From Candidatus Marispirochaeta associata (GTDB lineage: Bacteria > Spirochaetota > Spirochaetia > JC444 > Marispirochaetaceae), in assembly GCA_001749745.1 (NCBI GenBank), contig JWTM01000396.1:186001-250000 (forward strand): 64,000 bases of DNA. The letters run 5' to 3'. A program made the position numbers and the translations under genes. Below, piece by piece: positions 19,004-27,512 of the stretch. Position 1 is the stretch's first letter. Every line of letters starts with the position of its first letter. The notes under the pieces were generated by a model. It did no database searches. It worked only from the letters and a program-made list of their open reading frames with translations, and had not been told where the DNA came from.

Positions 19004-19033
19004 TTGACCGCGCTTAAGCATTCATGATACTTT
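19004..19033 (+). promoter_or_regulatory. Candidate promoter of yajC-secD-secF
   Basis: TTGACC (19004-19009) and TACTTT (19028-19033) with an 18-base spacer lie upstream of yajC. The -35 is good and the -10 weak. Its place, 35-60 bases before the first gene of the translocase operon, supports it. Confidence 0.45.
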
Positions 19034-19067
19034 TTTGCAATCCTATCGATAGAGGTATGTGACTATA

Positions 19068-19430
19068 ATGAATACGCTTATTCCACTCCTGCCTATTGCG
19101 CAAGCGGCGCCGGGCGGATCCGGGCAGATGATGACGACCTTTGTTACCTTCGGTCTCGTCATTCTGATCTTCTACTTCCTTATCATTCGACCCCAGAACA
19201 AGCGGCAGAAAGAGACCAAGAAGATGCTGGAGGCCCTCAAAAAGGGGGACAAGGTTATCAGCATCGGCGGCATCCGCGGTACTGTTCAGTCCGTTAAAGA
19301 GGAAGTCGTGGTCGTTAAGGTTGACGATAATACCAAGCTTGAGTTCTCGAAGAGTGCAATCTCTTCGGTTGTGGCTCCCAAAGAGGAGAAAACCGAAGAC
19401 GAAGGCAAGGAATCTAAGAAAGATTCATAA
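19068..19430 (+). CDS. yajC: Preprotein translocase auxiliary subunit YajC
   Basis: YajC is a small inner-membrane partner of SecDF and the YidC insertase. It has one transmembrane helix (residues about 17-40, MMTTFVTFGLVILIFYFLII) and the family signature RPQNKRQKETKKMLEALKKGDKV, then the cytoplasmic IGGIRGTVQSV domain and an acidic/lysine tail. The ATG at 19068 is chosen; a GTG three codons earlier is also in frame but sits too close to the AGAGG ribosome site. It begins the yajC-secD-secF operon, which has the standard order. Confidence 0.95.
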   Translation: MNTLIPLLPIAQAAPGGSGQMMTTFVTFGLVILIFYFLIIRPQNKRQKETKKMLEALKKGDKVISIGGIRGTVQSVKEEVVVVKVDDNTKLEFSKSAISSVVAPKEEKTEDEGKESKKDS

Positions 19431-19480
19431 CCCGCCCTTGAGTTCTTGGACGAAACAGATAATTCCATCCGGAGTAAAAC

Positions 19481-21208
19481 ATGAGCAAACGATTCAGATT
19501 CTTTATCGTGCTCCTGGTGTTGGCCATATCGGGAGCATTTCTCTACCCCACCTTTGAGTGGTATTTCCTCATTCCAGACGAAAAGATTGATCTAGCCTCC
19601 GGGTCGCGCGAGCAGATCCAGGTTTACGCCAAGACCAAGGCGGCCGAGGTTTACAATGAACTTCAGGGGCTGATTGAGAGCGACGCCGAGGCGGAGATGC
19701 CCTCGGAATACGACTTCCTGGTCGATGCGGCCAAGGAAAACTACAAGCTGGAGAAGCGGGACCGGCCGGACGCATGGACGGTAGAATCGGTTTTCGCCGG
19801 CTTTGCGAGCGAGAACGAGTTCTTCGGCGCTATTGAAGATTATTACCGTGAAGATCTTTTAGCCATTAAAGAACGGGGGGGCGAGATCATGCAGCTTGGT
19901 CTCGATCTTTCCGGCGGTATGCGCGTCCTCTTGACTGCCGACAGCGAGAGCCTCGCCGAGCGGCTGGAACGAGAGCCTAATAACGAGGATATGAGCCAGG
20001 CCGTAGACCGGGCCATGGAGATCCTGACCAACCGGATCGACCGCTTCGGCGTCACCGAACCCTCGATCCGCAAGCAGGGAGAATCTCAGATTGCCATCGA
20101 GGTTCCCGGCGCGGCAGATCCCGACCGTGTACGCTCCTTCCTGATGGGTAAGGGCAGTCTCAACTTTCATATCGTCGATCAGGAGACCAGCCAGACTATC
20201 CAGGCCTACCTGAACGACAATCCCCAAGCGATCGTGACCGACGAGGGGACGATCCGCGGGGCGAACGACGTTGTTCCCGCAGGTTATATCGTTCGCGGTT
20301 ACTATATTAAAGACAGCTACGGCATCGACGAACTGCAGCGTTATGTGGTGCTCGAAGACGAGGTCGGCCTCGACGGCGGTCATATCCAGGAAGCCACGGT
20401 CGGTACCCACCCGATTACCGGCAAGCCGGTGATCAACTTCCGTCTCGACCGGGAAGGGGGGGAGATCTTCTTCAAGCTGACCAGCGAGAACGAGAGCGAA
20501 ACCCTCGCCATTGTGCTGGACGACAAGGTCAAGGCGATGGCCCGGATCAACGAACCGATCCGCGAGAGCGTGCAGATGACCGGTTTCGACCGCAACGAGG
20601 CCAACGACTTGGCCCTGGTTCTGCGCACCGCCGCTATGCCGGTGGATCTGATCATCGACAACCAGCAGGCCATCGGCGCCGCGCTGGGTGAGGACTCCAT
20701 CGCCGAAGGGCTGATGGCGATAACCATCGGTTTTATCGCCGTAATCCTCTTTATGCTGATCTACTACAAGGGTTCCGGTCTGGTCGCCGACCTGGCGCTG
20801 GTTCTCAACCTTATATTCATCGTGGCTATCCTATCGGCCTTCAATCTGACCCTGACTTTGACCAGTATCGCCGGTCTTATTCTGACGGTCGGTATGGCGG
20901 TGGATGCCAACGTTATCATCTTTGAGCGTATCAAAGAGGAGTATCGCCTCGGTAAGAGTGCCGATGCGGCGGTGAAGTCCGGCTTCCGAAAGGCCTTCTG
21001 GACGGTTATGGACGCCAATATCACCACCTTTATCGCGGCTATCTTCCTGTCGCAGTTGGGATCGGGACCGATTCAGGGATTTGCCTACACCTTGGCGGTG
21101 GGAATCGTCTCGTCTATGTTCACGGCGCTCTTTGTTTCGCGCCTGGTCTTCGACTTCGGCCTGGACACCCTGGGCCTTAAGAAGCTGAGCATCAGCTGGA
21201 GGAAATAA
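19481..21208 (+). CDS. secD: Protein translocase subunit SecD
   Basis: SecD, with SecF, uses the proton gradient to pull exported proteins through the SecYEG channel. The 575 residues have an N-terminal helix (about 7-25), a large periplasmic P1 region containing the hallmark LGLDLSGGMRVLL and the DRFGVTEPSIRKQG segment, and five C-terminal helices from about residue 405, with VGMAVDANVIIFERIKEE as the conserved TM4-TM5 motif. Its TAA stop shares one base with the secF ATG, so the two are translationally coupled. A GGAG site precedes the ATG. Confidence 0.97.
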   Translation: MSKRFRFFIVLLVLAISGAFLYPTFEWYFLIPDEKIDLASGSREQIQVYAKTKAAEVYNELQGLIESDAEAEMPSEYDFLVDAAKENYKLEKRDRPDAWTVESVFAGFASENEFFGAIEDYYREDLLAIKERGGEIMQLGLDLSGGMRVLLTADSESLAERLEREPNNEDMSQAVDRAMEILTNRIDRFGVTEPSIRKQGESQIAIEVPGAADPDRVRSFLMGKGSLNFHIVDQETSQTIQAYLNDNPQAIVTDEGTIRGANDVVPAGYIVRGYYIKDSYGIDELQRYVVLEDEVGLDGGHIQEATVGTHPITGKPVINFRLDREGGEIFFKLTSENESETLAIVLDDKVKAMARINEPIRESVQMTGFDRNEANDLALVLRTAAMPVDLIIDNQQAIGAALGEDSIAEGLMAITIGFIAVILFMLIYYKGSGLVADLALVLNLIFIVAILSAFNLTLTLTSIAGLILTVGMAVDANVIIFERIKEEYRLGKSADAAVKSGFRKAFWTVMDANITTFIAAIFLSQLGSGPIQGFAYTLAVGIVSSMFTALFVSRLVFDFGLDTLGLKKLSISWRK

Positions 21209-22533
21209 TGAAGCGCATTATTCAATTTACCAAACTCAGATATCTGTTAATCATCTCTCTGCTCATCATCGCCGGCGGTATTGCCGGGACGGTGATGCAG
21301 GGCGGTTTCGACCTGGGTATCGACTTCAATGCCGGTATCAATCAGCGTATTCAGATCGCCCCGGTGGCCATGAAGGTCGCCTACCAGGGTGAGGACGATG
21401 TTCTATTCAACGTGAGCGGCGCCGGTATTATGGTCGAAGTGCGCGACGCCGAGGGTGTGGAGCGTACTCAACTCCCATTTGCCGATTACCCCAACCTGCG
21501 GGCCATCGCCGCCGGGTTGAGCGAGGTGGAGGGGCTCGAGGTCGAGTTAACCGTCTCCGGTCAAACCTCCTCCGCCGACCTGCTGAGCCTAAACTACACC
21601 GTCGACCTGACCGAGGAGAGCGCGGTAGTCAACGGCAAGCCGTCCGGCGAGGGCATCAACATCGAAGAGATCCGCAGTCTGATGGACGGACTCGGATCGA
21701 CTATGATCCAGGTCGTGGGCGCTCCCGAGGATCAGGAGTTCCTGATTCGGGTCGAGGATCCCGGTGATCAGACCAACTTCTCCGAGACCATGGCCGACAC
21801 CATTCGGGATCGACTCGCCGCCGAGTACGGTACGGACGAAGTGATTGTACTGCAGACCGATTATGTCGGTCCGCGCTTCTCTCAGAATCTCGGGCGTCAA
21901 TCCTTCTCCCTGACCCTGATCGCCCTGGCGCTGATCCTGGTCTATATCTGGTTCCGCTTCCAGCTGGCCTATGCGGTCTCCGCCATCGCGGCGCTGATCC
22001 ACGACGTGGCCTTCATGCTCGGAATTATCGGTACCTTTCAGTTCGAGGTCTCCACGGCGACTATCGCTGCGGTCCTGACCATCATCGGATACTCCCTGAA
22101 CGATACCATCGTTATCTTCGACCGCATCAGGGAGAACCGGGACCTGATGAAGGACTCCTCCTTGAAGGAGGTGGTCAATACCAGTATTACCCAGTCCTTG
22201 AGCAGAACCCTGATTACATCCATAACCACTCTGCTCGCGGTTTTGGCGATCTATATCTTTGCCACCGGCTCGATCAAGCTCTTCGCCCTGAACCTGATCA
22301 TCGGTATCCTGATCGGTACCTACTCCTCGATCTTCGTCGCATCTCCGGTGCTTATGGCCTGGAGCGGTGCAAGTCAGAAGAGGCGTCAGTCTAAGAGCGA
22401 GGCTAAATACGGCACCCACCGCAAGGAGGTGGAAGAGAAGCCTGTTGCGGCTCCGGTACAGGAGATCAAGAAGGCCGAAATCCCCTCCGTAGAGCGCAAG
22501 AAGCGCGGCGGTAAGCGGAAAAAGAAAAAATAA
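21208..22533 (+). CDS. secF: Protein translocase subunit SecF (enlarged, Lys-rich tail)
   Basis: SecF partners SecD. The six-helix core is clear: a first helix near residues 11-30, five helices from about 230, and the SLNDTIVIFDRIREN motif. At 441 residues it is well over the usual 300 or so. The extra length is an enlarged periplasmic domain between helix 1 and helix 2 and a basic C-terminal tail ending in GGKRKKKK. The conserved DFTGGT-type loop after helix 1 reads GIDFNAGI here, a clear departure. A strong terminator follows. Confidence 0.94.
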   Translation: MKRIIQFTKLRYLLIISLLIIAGGIAGTVMQGGFDLGIDFNAGINQRIQIAPVAMKVAYQGEDDVLFNVSGAGIMVEVRDAEGVERTQLPFADYPNLRAIAAGLSEVEGLEVELTVSGQTSSADLLSLNYTVDLTEESAVVNGKPSGEGINIEEIRSLMDGLGSTMIQVVGAPEDQEFLIRVEDPGDQTNFSETMADTIRDRLAAEYGTDEVIVLQTDYVGPRFSQNLGRQSFSLTLIALALILVYIWFRFQLAYAVSAIAALIHDVAFMLGIIGTFQFEVSTATIAAVLTIIGYSLNDTIVIFDRIRENRDLMKDSSLKEVVNTSITQSLSRTLITSITTLLAVLAIYIFATGSIKLFALNLIIGILIGTYSSIFVASPVLMAWSGASQKRRQSKSEAKYGTHRKEVEEKPVAAPVQEIKKAEIPSVERKKRGGKRKKKK

Positions 22534-22556
22534 GTCGCTATTGCGACCATTTAGGG

Positions 22557-22585
22557 GCGGAATCCTTGCGGGTTCCGCTTTTTTT
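22557..22585 (+). terminator. Rho-independent terminator after secF
   Basis: GCGGAATCC pairs with GGGTTCCGC (one G-T wobble) over a four-base TTGC loop, followed by TTTTTTT. It ends the yajC-secD-secF transcript. A TATAAT at 22590-22595 just after it may be the -10 box of the next operon. Confidence 0.9.
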
Positions 22586-22632
22586 GCTATATAATGTGAC
22601 TATATGAACTAAAGAGTCATAAGGACATTTAG

Positions 22633-23238
22633 GTGAGCTTTGGAGAAGAGGAGAGGGCGCAGATTCGGCAAGAGCTGCTCCGCGCCGGGGAGAAGAGCTT
22701 TGCCAGAATGGGGCTAAAGCGTACGAGGGTAGAGGATCTAACTGCAGATGCGGGGATTGCGAAAGGCTCCTTTTATGCCTTCTTTCCCTCCAAAGAGGCC
22801 CTCTGCTTTGCTGTCCTGGAAGAAGAGGAACGCCGTCGAGATAGTCTATTCGGCGAGAATCTCTTGAGGGTGGCCAGCGCCGAGGAATTAGAGGCCGTTC
22901 TGCAACAGGCCTTTGATGCCTTCGAGGAGAGCGCAGTGGCAATGCGTCTCTATGAGTTGGAGGAGTTCCCCGCGCTTCTTAGGAAGATTCCGAAGGATGC
23001 CGTCCAGCGGCACCAGCGGCACGACCGAGAGCGGATGGAGAGACTCCTCGCACACCTTCCGGATGAGTCCCGAATCGCCGAGCAGGACCCCGACGTCGTA
23101 TCGGGCCTCTTTCGAGCCCTCTTCATGCTGGGTTTGGAGCGGGGAGCGATCGGGGAAGCGGTATTTCCACAGGTGCGGAGTCTACTGATCAGGAGCATTG
23201 CAAGGGAGCTATGGGGGACAAATGCAACTGAGCGTTAA
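22633..23238 (+). CDS. TetR-family transcriptional regulator
   Basis: The 201 residues start at GTG with AAGGA seven bases upstream. The N-terminal helix-turn-helix (RTRVEDLTADAGIAKGSFYAFFPSKEAL, residues about 32-60) is a standard TetR DNA-binding domain; the C-terminal ligand domain is variable. It heads an operon with an ABC exporter, whose ATPase gene begins inside the end of this one, so it probably senses a compound the exporter removes and represses the operon. No clean palindrome was found in the short upstream region. Confidence 0.9.
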   Translation: MSFGEEERAQIRQELLRAGEKSFARMGLKRTRVEDLTADAGIAKGSFYAFFPSKEALCFAVLEEEERRRDSLFGENLLRVASAEELEAVLQQAFDAFEESAVAMRLYELEEFPALLRKIPKDAVQRHQRHDRERMERLLAHLPDESRIAEQDPDVVSGLFRALFMLGLERGAIGEAVFPQVRSLLIRSIARELWGTNATER

Positions 23239-24088
23239 GGACTTGAGCTTTCGCTATCCCGGGGCGGCGGGTGATACCCTGCATAGCCTGAATTTTACGG
23301 TCGCGCCGGGAGAGATATTCGGCTTCCTCGGACCGAGCGGAGCCGGGAAAAGCACTACCCAGAAGATCATGATCGGTCTACTGCGGGATTACCGCGGAGG
23401 ATATGAGATAGACGGGAGATCCGCCCAGGCATGGCGGCGGGAACTCTATGAGCACATTGGCGTCGTCTTCGAGCAGCCGAATCTCTACGCCAAATTCAGC
23501 GCCCTGGAGAATCTCAACTACTTCTCATCCTTCTACCGGCGGGAGTCTCAAGATGCCTCGGCTCTTCTGAATCGGCTCGGTCTCGGGGATGCGATACACC
23601 GCCGGGTGGATGCCTACTCCAAGGGTATGCGCACGCGGCTCAATCTGGCCCGGGCGCTGCTCCATAAACCGGAGATCCTCTTTCTCGACGAACCGACCAG
23701 CGGGCTCGATCCGGCGAATGCCAGGATGGTGATGGAACTGATCAAAGAGGAGCGGGGGAAGGGGAAGACCATCTTCCTGACCACCCACAATATGCTGGTG
23801 GCCGACGAGCTCTGCGATCGTCTCGGTTTTCTCGCCGACGGGAAACTCTTGCGGGTTGCCCCGCCGCGGGAGCTGAAGATTGGTTACGGAGAGCGGACGG
23901 TAACGGTCGAATATCTCAGAGAAGGAGAGCTTAAGCGTTCGATCTATCCCCTCGACGGGATCGGCGTCAATAGTGAATTTTTGCAGCTTCTGGCCCAGGC
24001 CAAGGAGGGAGAGATCGAGAGTATCCGCTCGGGCGAAGCCTCCCTGGAGACGGTATTCTTGACCCTGACCGGGAAGCATCTGGTATGA
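23222..24088 (+). CDS. ABC exporter ATP-binding protein
   Basis: This is the ATPase of a two-permease exporter. Walker A is FLGPSGAGKST, the signature motif sits in YSKGMRTRLNLARAL (a variant of LSGGQ), Walker B is ILFLDEPTSGLDP, and the H-loop follows in TTHNM. The start is placed at ATG 23222 with GGGGGA upstream; the frame is open further back, but this is where homology to the ABC domain begins. It overlaps the TetR gene by 17 bases and the next permease by four. The pattern resembles drug (fluoroquinolone-type) exporters, but the substrate cannot be read from sequence. Confidence 0.93.
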   Translation: MQLSVKDLSFRYPGAAGDTLHSLNFTVAPGEIFGFLGPSGAGKSTTQKIMIGLLRDYRGGYEIDGRSAQAWRRELYEHIGVVFEQPNLYAKFSALENLNYFSSFYRRESQDASALLNRLGLGDAIHRRVDAYSKGMRTRLNLARALLHKPEILFLDEPTSGLDPANARMVMELIKEERGKGKTIFLTTHNMLVADELCDRLGFLADGKLLRVAPPRELKIGYGERTVTVEYLREGELKRSIYPLDGIGVNSEFLQLLAQAKEGEIESIRSGEASLETVFLTLTGKHLV

Positions 24089-24798
24089 AAATCCTGAGAC
24101 GCTTGGGATATGAGTTCCTATTTATCTACCGCTACGGCTTTCTCTTGGCCTATCTCTTTGTCCTGGCGGTCTATGCGGCTATTCTGCTGTCTGTTAAGAA
24201 TCTGCAGGACCGCAGCGTGCTGGCGGTAGTTTTAATCTATTCGGATATCTCCATGCTGGGCTTCATCTTCAGCGCCGCCGGTCTGCATTTGGAGGTCGAC
24301 AGCGGTACGGTGGCGGTTCTCGGTGTCTCTCCTCAAACGAGTTCTTCGATTCTGTGGCCGAAGGCTCTGGTATTGAGTGCGGTCTCCCTGGGATTCGGGT
24401 TTCTCCTCGCTCTAATCGGGGTCGGTAGGTCGATTGAAATAGGACCCTTTCTCTTGGGAAGCCTGATCTGTGGGGCTACCTTTACCTGTCTGGGGATCTC
24501 GCTGACGACGCGAACGACCTCCTTGACTCGTCTGCTGCTTGTTGCGGGTCTACTGACCCTCCCGATGGCCCTGCCCCTGCTGGGATTCCTCGGCCTGTGG
24601 CGGAACAGACTGCTTCTGTTGCTGCCGGGCGCCGGGGGGCTGGAGTGGATGGCCGCCGGCCTCTCAGAAACCTACCGTCTTGAACCTTGGGACGGGCTCA
24701 TTGCGCTGCTGACGGCTACAGGCTGGTTGGCGGCCGCCTTTATCTGGGCCTCCAGGGATATGCGGCTGCGCTTGTTCCAAAAGGCGGGCGAGAGATGA
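24085..24798 (+). CDS. ABC exporter permease, first subunit
   Basis: A 237-residue membrane protein with about six hydrophobic helices (for example FLLAYLFVLAVYAAILLSV, ALVLSAVSLGFGFLLALIG and LLLVAGLLTLPMALPLLGFLG). It follows the ATPase with a four-base overlap and is followed by a second permease, so it is one half of the membrane channel. The sequence is hydrophobic and poorly conserved; assignment depends on topology and context. Confidence 0.85.
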   Translation: MKILRRLGYEFLFIYRYGFLLAYLFVLAVYAAILLSVKNLQDRSVLAVVLIYSDISMLGFIFSAAGLHLEVDSGTVAVLGVSPQTSSSILWPKALVLSAVSLGFGFLLALIGVGRSIEIGPFLLGSLICGATFTCLGISLTTRTTSLTRLLLVAGLLTLPMALPLLGFLGLWRNRLLLLLPGAGGLEWMAAGLSETYRLEPWDGLIALLTATGWLAAAFIWASRDMRLRLFQKAGER

Positions 24799-25529
24799 AG
24801 AATAGCCTAGGTTCGCTAACGGCGGGGGAGCTTCGCAATTTAGTCAGAGAGCCGGAACTCTCATTCCTCCTGGCGGCGCCCTTCTTGATCGCTCTTCTGC
24901 TCCGTTTGGGACTTCCTCCGCTGGGTGCTTTCCTCTACCAGCGCCTCGGCTTCGATCTCTATCTGCATCTTCCCTTTATAATCGGCTTCATCATGCTGGT
25001 TCCGCCTCTCTTGGCGGGGATGGTAATCGGCTTCCGCCTTATCGACGACAGAGACGCCGGGGTGCTCGACTACATCGCAGTAACCCCCTTCGGCGCCGGG
25101 GGATATATCGCGCTTCGGCTGCTGCTGCCCTTTCTGGCGAGCATACCCCTTACGACGATGCTCCCCTATCTGCAGGGTGAACTCATGCTTCCCCTTGGAC
25201 CTGTTCTCGCGGTGAGCGGAATTAACGCCTTGGGTGCGCCTTTGCTGGTACTCTTTCTGGTCGCCTTTGCCGGAAACAAAGTGGAAGCCATGGCCCTGGC
25301 CAAGATCTCCGGGATCCTTTTTCTGGCGCCCCTAGCGGGCTACCTTCTGCAGAGCTCAGGTGTCTACCTGCTGGGCATTATTCCGCCCTTCTGGACTCCC
25401 CTGGCGATAGAGCGGCTGGCCCGGAGGGAAAGCTACCTCATCTTTCTTATGGCCGGAGTGAGCGTCTCAGCCCTCTGGCTGACCGCCATGGTCTGGATTC
25501 ATCGCCGTCGACGAAAGCTGCGGCTCTAG
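24795..25529 (+). CDS. ABC exporter permease, second subunit
   Basis: The second channel subunit, 244 residues from the ATG at 24795 that overlaps the previous stop (ATGA). The frame stays open for 36 codons upstream, but that part lies inside the previous gene. About six helices are seen, along with the loop IDDRDAGVLDYIAVTPFGAGGYI, which is typical of ABC-2-like exporters. It closes the tetR-ATPase-permease-permease operon. Its stop overlaps the stop of the convergent outer-membrane protein gene by four bases. Confidence 0.87.
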   Translation: MKNSLGSLTAGELRNLVREPELSFLLAAPFLIALLLRLGLPPLGAFLYQRLGFDLYLHLPFIIGFIMLVPPLLAGMVIGFRLIDDRDAGVLDYIAVTPFGAGGYIALRLLLPFLASIPLTTMLPYLQGELMLPLGPVLAVSGINALGAPLLVLFLVAFAGNKVEAMALAKISGILFLAPLAGYLLQSSGVYLLGIIPPFWTPLAIERLARRESYLIFLMAGVSVSALWLTAMVWIHRRRRKLRL

Positions 25530-26176
25530 AGGCTGAAGGAGCCCTTCAGGGCGATCGAGATGCCCTGGAGCAGAAGCTGGGCGTCGGTATACTCTGTTTC
25601 GGCGTTGGTATCGTCGGTTACCGTCAGATCTATGGTGTGTCTGATGTCTCGCCAGGTCACGCCGAGATCGACGCTGATCTTGTCTATCGTCACCCCTGCC
25701 GCCGCTCCGGCCAAATAACCGTAGCCCCAAACCCGCTGGTATTCCACATCAGCCACATAGTCGACGCCTTGCAGATCGCCCTGAATCTTGTCGTACCGGG
25801 GATTGAGAACGAAGCTCCAGTTGGCCGCACCCCCGCCGAATAGGTCCAGGTAGAGAAACCCGACCGGCAGATGAGCCTTGAGCATTACATAGGGCATAAA
25901 GCAGTCGCCGTAGAACCAGGGGGAGTCGGAGGTTCCAAGCCCATCGGCCTTGACGCGGAATCCGTCCACTCTATTGTAGACGAAACCGACAGGCAGGCTT
26001 AAAAATGGACCGAAACCGAGGCTTGTCTCGAGGCTCTCTTCGAAGGTTACGCTGCCTTCGCCGCTCTCCATGAGCGAGAGGGGGACGAAGACCGAGACGC
26101 CGCCGCCGACATCCGCCGCTGCTACAGGCAGGCTGAGAAAAAACAGGAGGAAAAGGGTAATAATGATTCTAGACAT
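25526..26176 (-). CDS. Exported outer-membrane beta-barrel protein, function unknown
   Basis: From the ATG at 26176, with AAGGAG seven bases before it, the protein is 216 residues with a clear signal peptide (MSRIIITLFLLFFLSLPVAAA). The rest alternates hydrophobic and polar residues with aromatic girdle positions (PSLPVGFVYNRVDGFRV, HLPVGFLYLDLFGGGAANW) and ends ISIALKGSFSL, a typical last barrel strand. No family name can be given. Longer in-frame starts exist upstream but lack the signal peptide at the N-terminus. Confidence 0.78.
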   Translation of the reverse strand: MSRIIITLFLLFFLSLPVAAADVGGGVSVFVPLSLMESGEGSVTFEESLETSLGFGPFLSLPVGFVYNRVDGFRVKADGLGTSDSPWFYGDCFMPYVMLKAHLPVGFLYLDLFGGGAANWSFVLNPRYDKIQGDLQGVDYVADVEYQRVWGYGYLAGAAAGVTIDKISVDLGVTWRDIRHTIDLTVTDDTNAETEYTDAQLLLQGISIALKGSFSL

Positions 26177-26258
26177 ATTCTGGCTCCTTGCCGCCGGATC
26201 ATTTCCGGGGACTCTTCCATTAAGTGTATGAATTCCAATTGAACTGGCAAGAGGACCC

Positions 26259-27512
26259 ATGAGTGAGTATTTTAGGCCCATGAAGCTTACTCTGGAATAC
26301 ATCCATCGGATCAGCGATATAGATGCAACCCTCTGGAATAACCTTGCCCTTAAGAATAGAACCCCCTTCTATGAATGGGAGTGGCTGTCGCTTTTAGAGG
26401 AGTCGGGTTCGATATCCTCAGAAACGGGATGGCTTCCGTTTCACCTCTTAATTCGGGCGGAAAATCGCTTGATTGCCGCATTGCCGCTCTATCTCAAGGG
26501 ACACAGCCATGGGGAGTTTGTCTTCGATTACGGCTGGGCCGATGTGGCCAGACAGCTTGCGATCGATTACTATCCCAAACTGGTGGGGACCGCTCCGGCT
26601 ACCCCTTCCGGCCACTACACTCTGCTTTCCGACGGCAGTTTGAGCCAAGCCGAATTACTGCCTACGATTCTGCCGGAGCTTGAGAAACTTGGGGCGGAAC
26701 AGGGATTCGGCTCGCTGAGCTTTCTCTTCAGCCGACCTGAGTTCGGGAGGGACCTGGAGGGTTTCTATCCCTGGATCAATCAGAGTTATCTCTGGGTAAA
26801 CCGGGATTATTCTGATTTCGAGGAGTACCTCACCGATTTCACCAAGAATCAACGGCGCAATGTGCGCAGGGAGTGGTCCTCGCTGAATGAGCAGGGTCTC
26901 GAGGTGGTTCCCCTTAGCGGGAAGGAGCTCAGCCTGCCGGTGATGGAGCGTATGTATCAGCTCTACCTCGATACGAACGATAAGTTCGGTCCCTGGGCGG
27001 CAAAATTCCTCAACCGGGAATTTTTTGCCCGTCTGCCCGAATACGCCGCCGACCGAACCGTGATCTTTGCCGCCCGCCGGCCGGGTGCTGCAGCGGAGGA
27101 GGCGGTGGGAATGTCTCTCTGCGTCTTCAAGGGGGAGTGGCTGTTCGGCCGTTATTGGGGGAGCGATACCGGCTATAAGGATCTGCATTTCAATCTCTGC
27201 TATTACGCCCCTATTAAATGGATGATCGAGCATAAGGTCCGCTACTTCGATCCCGGCGCCGGTTCTCCCCACAAGCTTCGTCGCGGATTTCTACCCCACG
27301 GAGTAGTAAGTTATCACCGCTTCTTCAATCCCCGTCTGCAGGCTCTATTTTCAAGTACCATGGAGGGGATTAACCGGGAGACCGAAGGTATGATCGAAGC
27401 CATGGCGGGGGATGTACCCTATAAAGAGGACGCGAAACTTGCAATCGCTGATAAAATCAATACACTATTTATTAGAGCATCCCGCGATGTCCCGCGGAAG
27501 GAGCAGTTATGA
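26259..27512 (+). CDS. FemAB-like GNAT acyltransferase (PF04339, COG3146)
   Basis: The 417-residue protein matches the family labelled peptidoglycan biosynthesis/recognition. The signature region [21 protein letters not shown] followed by [10 protein letters not shown] is distinctive, and the C-terminal half ([47 protein letters not shown]) completes the double-GNAT fold. Family members are thought to transfer aminoacyl or acyl groups; the acceptor is unknown. It is soluble, with no signal peptide. The chemoreceptor gene overlaps its stop by four bases, so the two are co-translated, an odd pairing with no known functional link. Confidence 0.9.
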   Translation: MSEYFRPMKLTLEYIHRISDIDATLWNNLALKNRTPFYEWEWLSLLEESGSISSETGWLPFHLLIRAENRLIAALPLYLKGHSHGEFVFDYGWADVARQLAIDYYPKLVGTAPATPSGHYTLLSDGSLSQAELLPTILPELEKLGAEQGFGSLSFLFSRPEFGRDLEGFYPWINQSYLWVNRDYSDFEEYLTDFTKNQRRNVRREWSSLNEQGLEVVPLSGKELSLPVMERMYQLYLDTNDKFGPWAAKFLNREFFARLPEYAADRTVIFAARRPGAAAEEAVGMSLCVFKGEWLFGRYWGSDTGYKDLHFNLCYYAPIKWMIEHKVRYFDPGAGSPHKLRRGFLPHGVVSYHRFFNPRLQALFSSTMEGINRETEGMIEAMAGDVPYKEDAKLAIADKINTLFIRASRDVPRKEQL

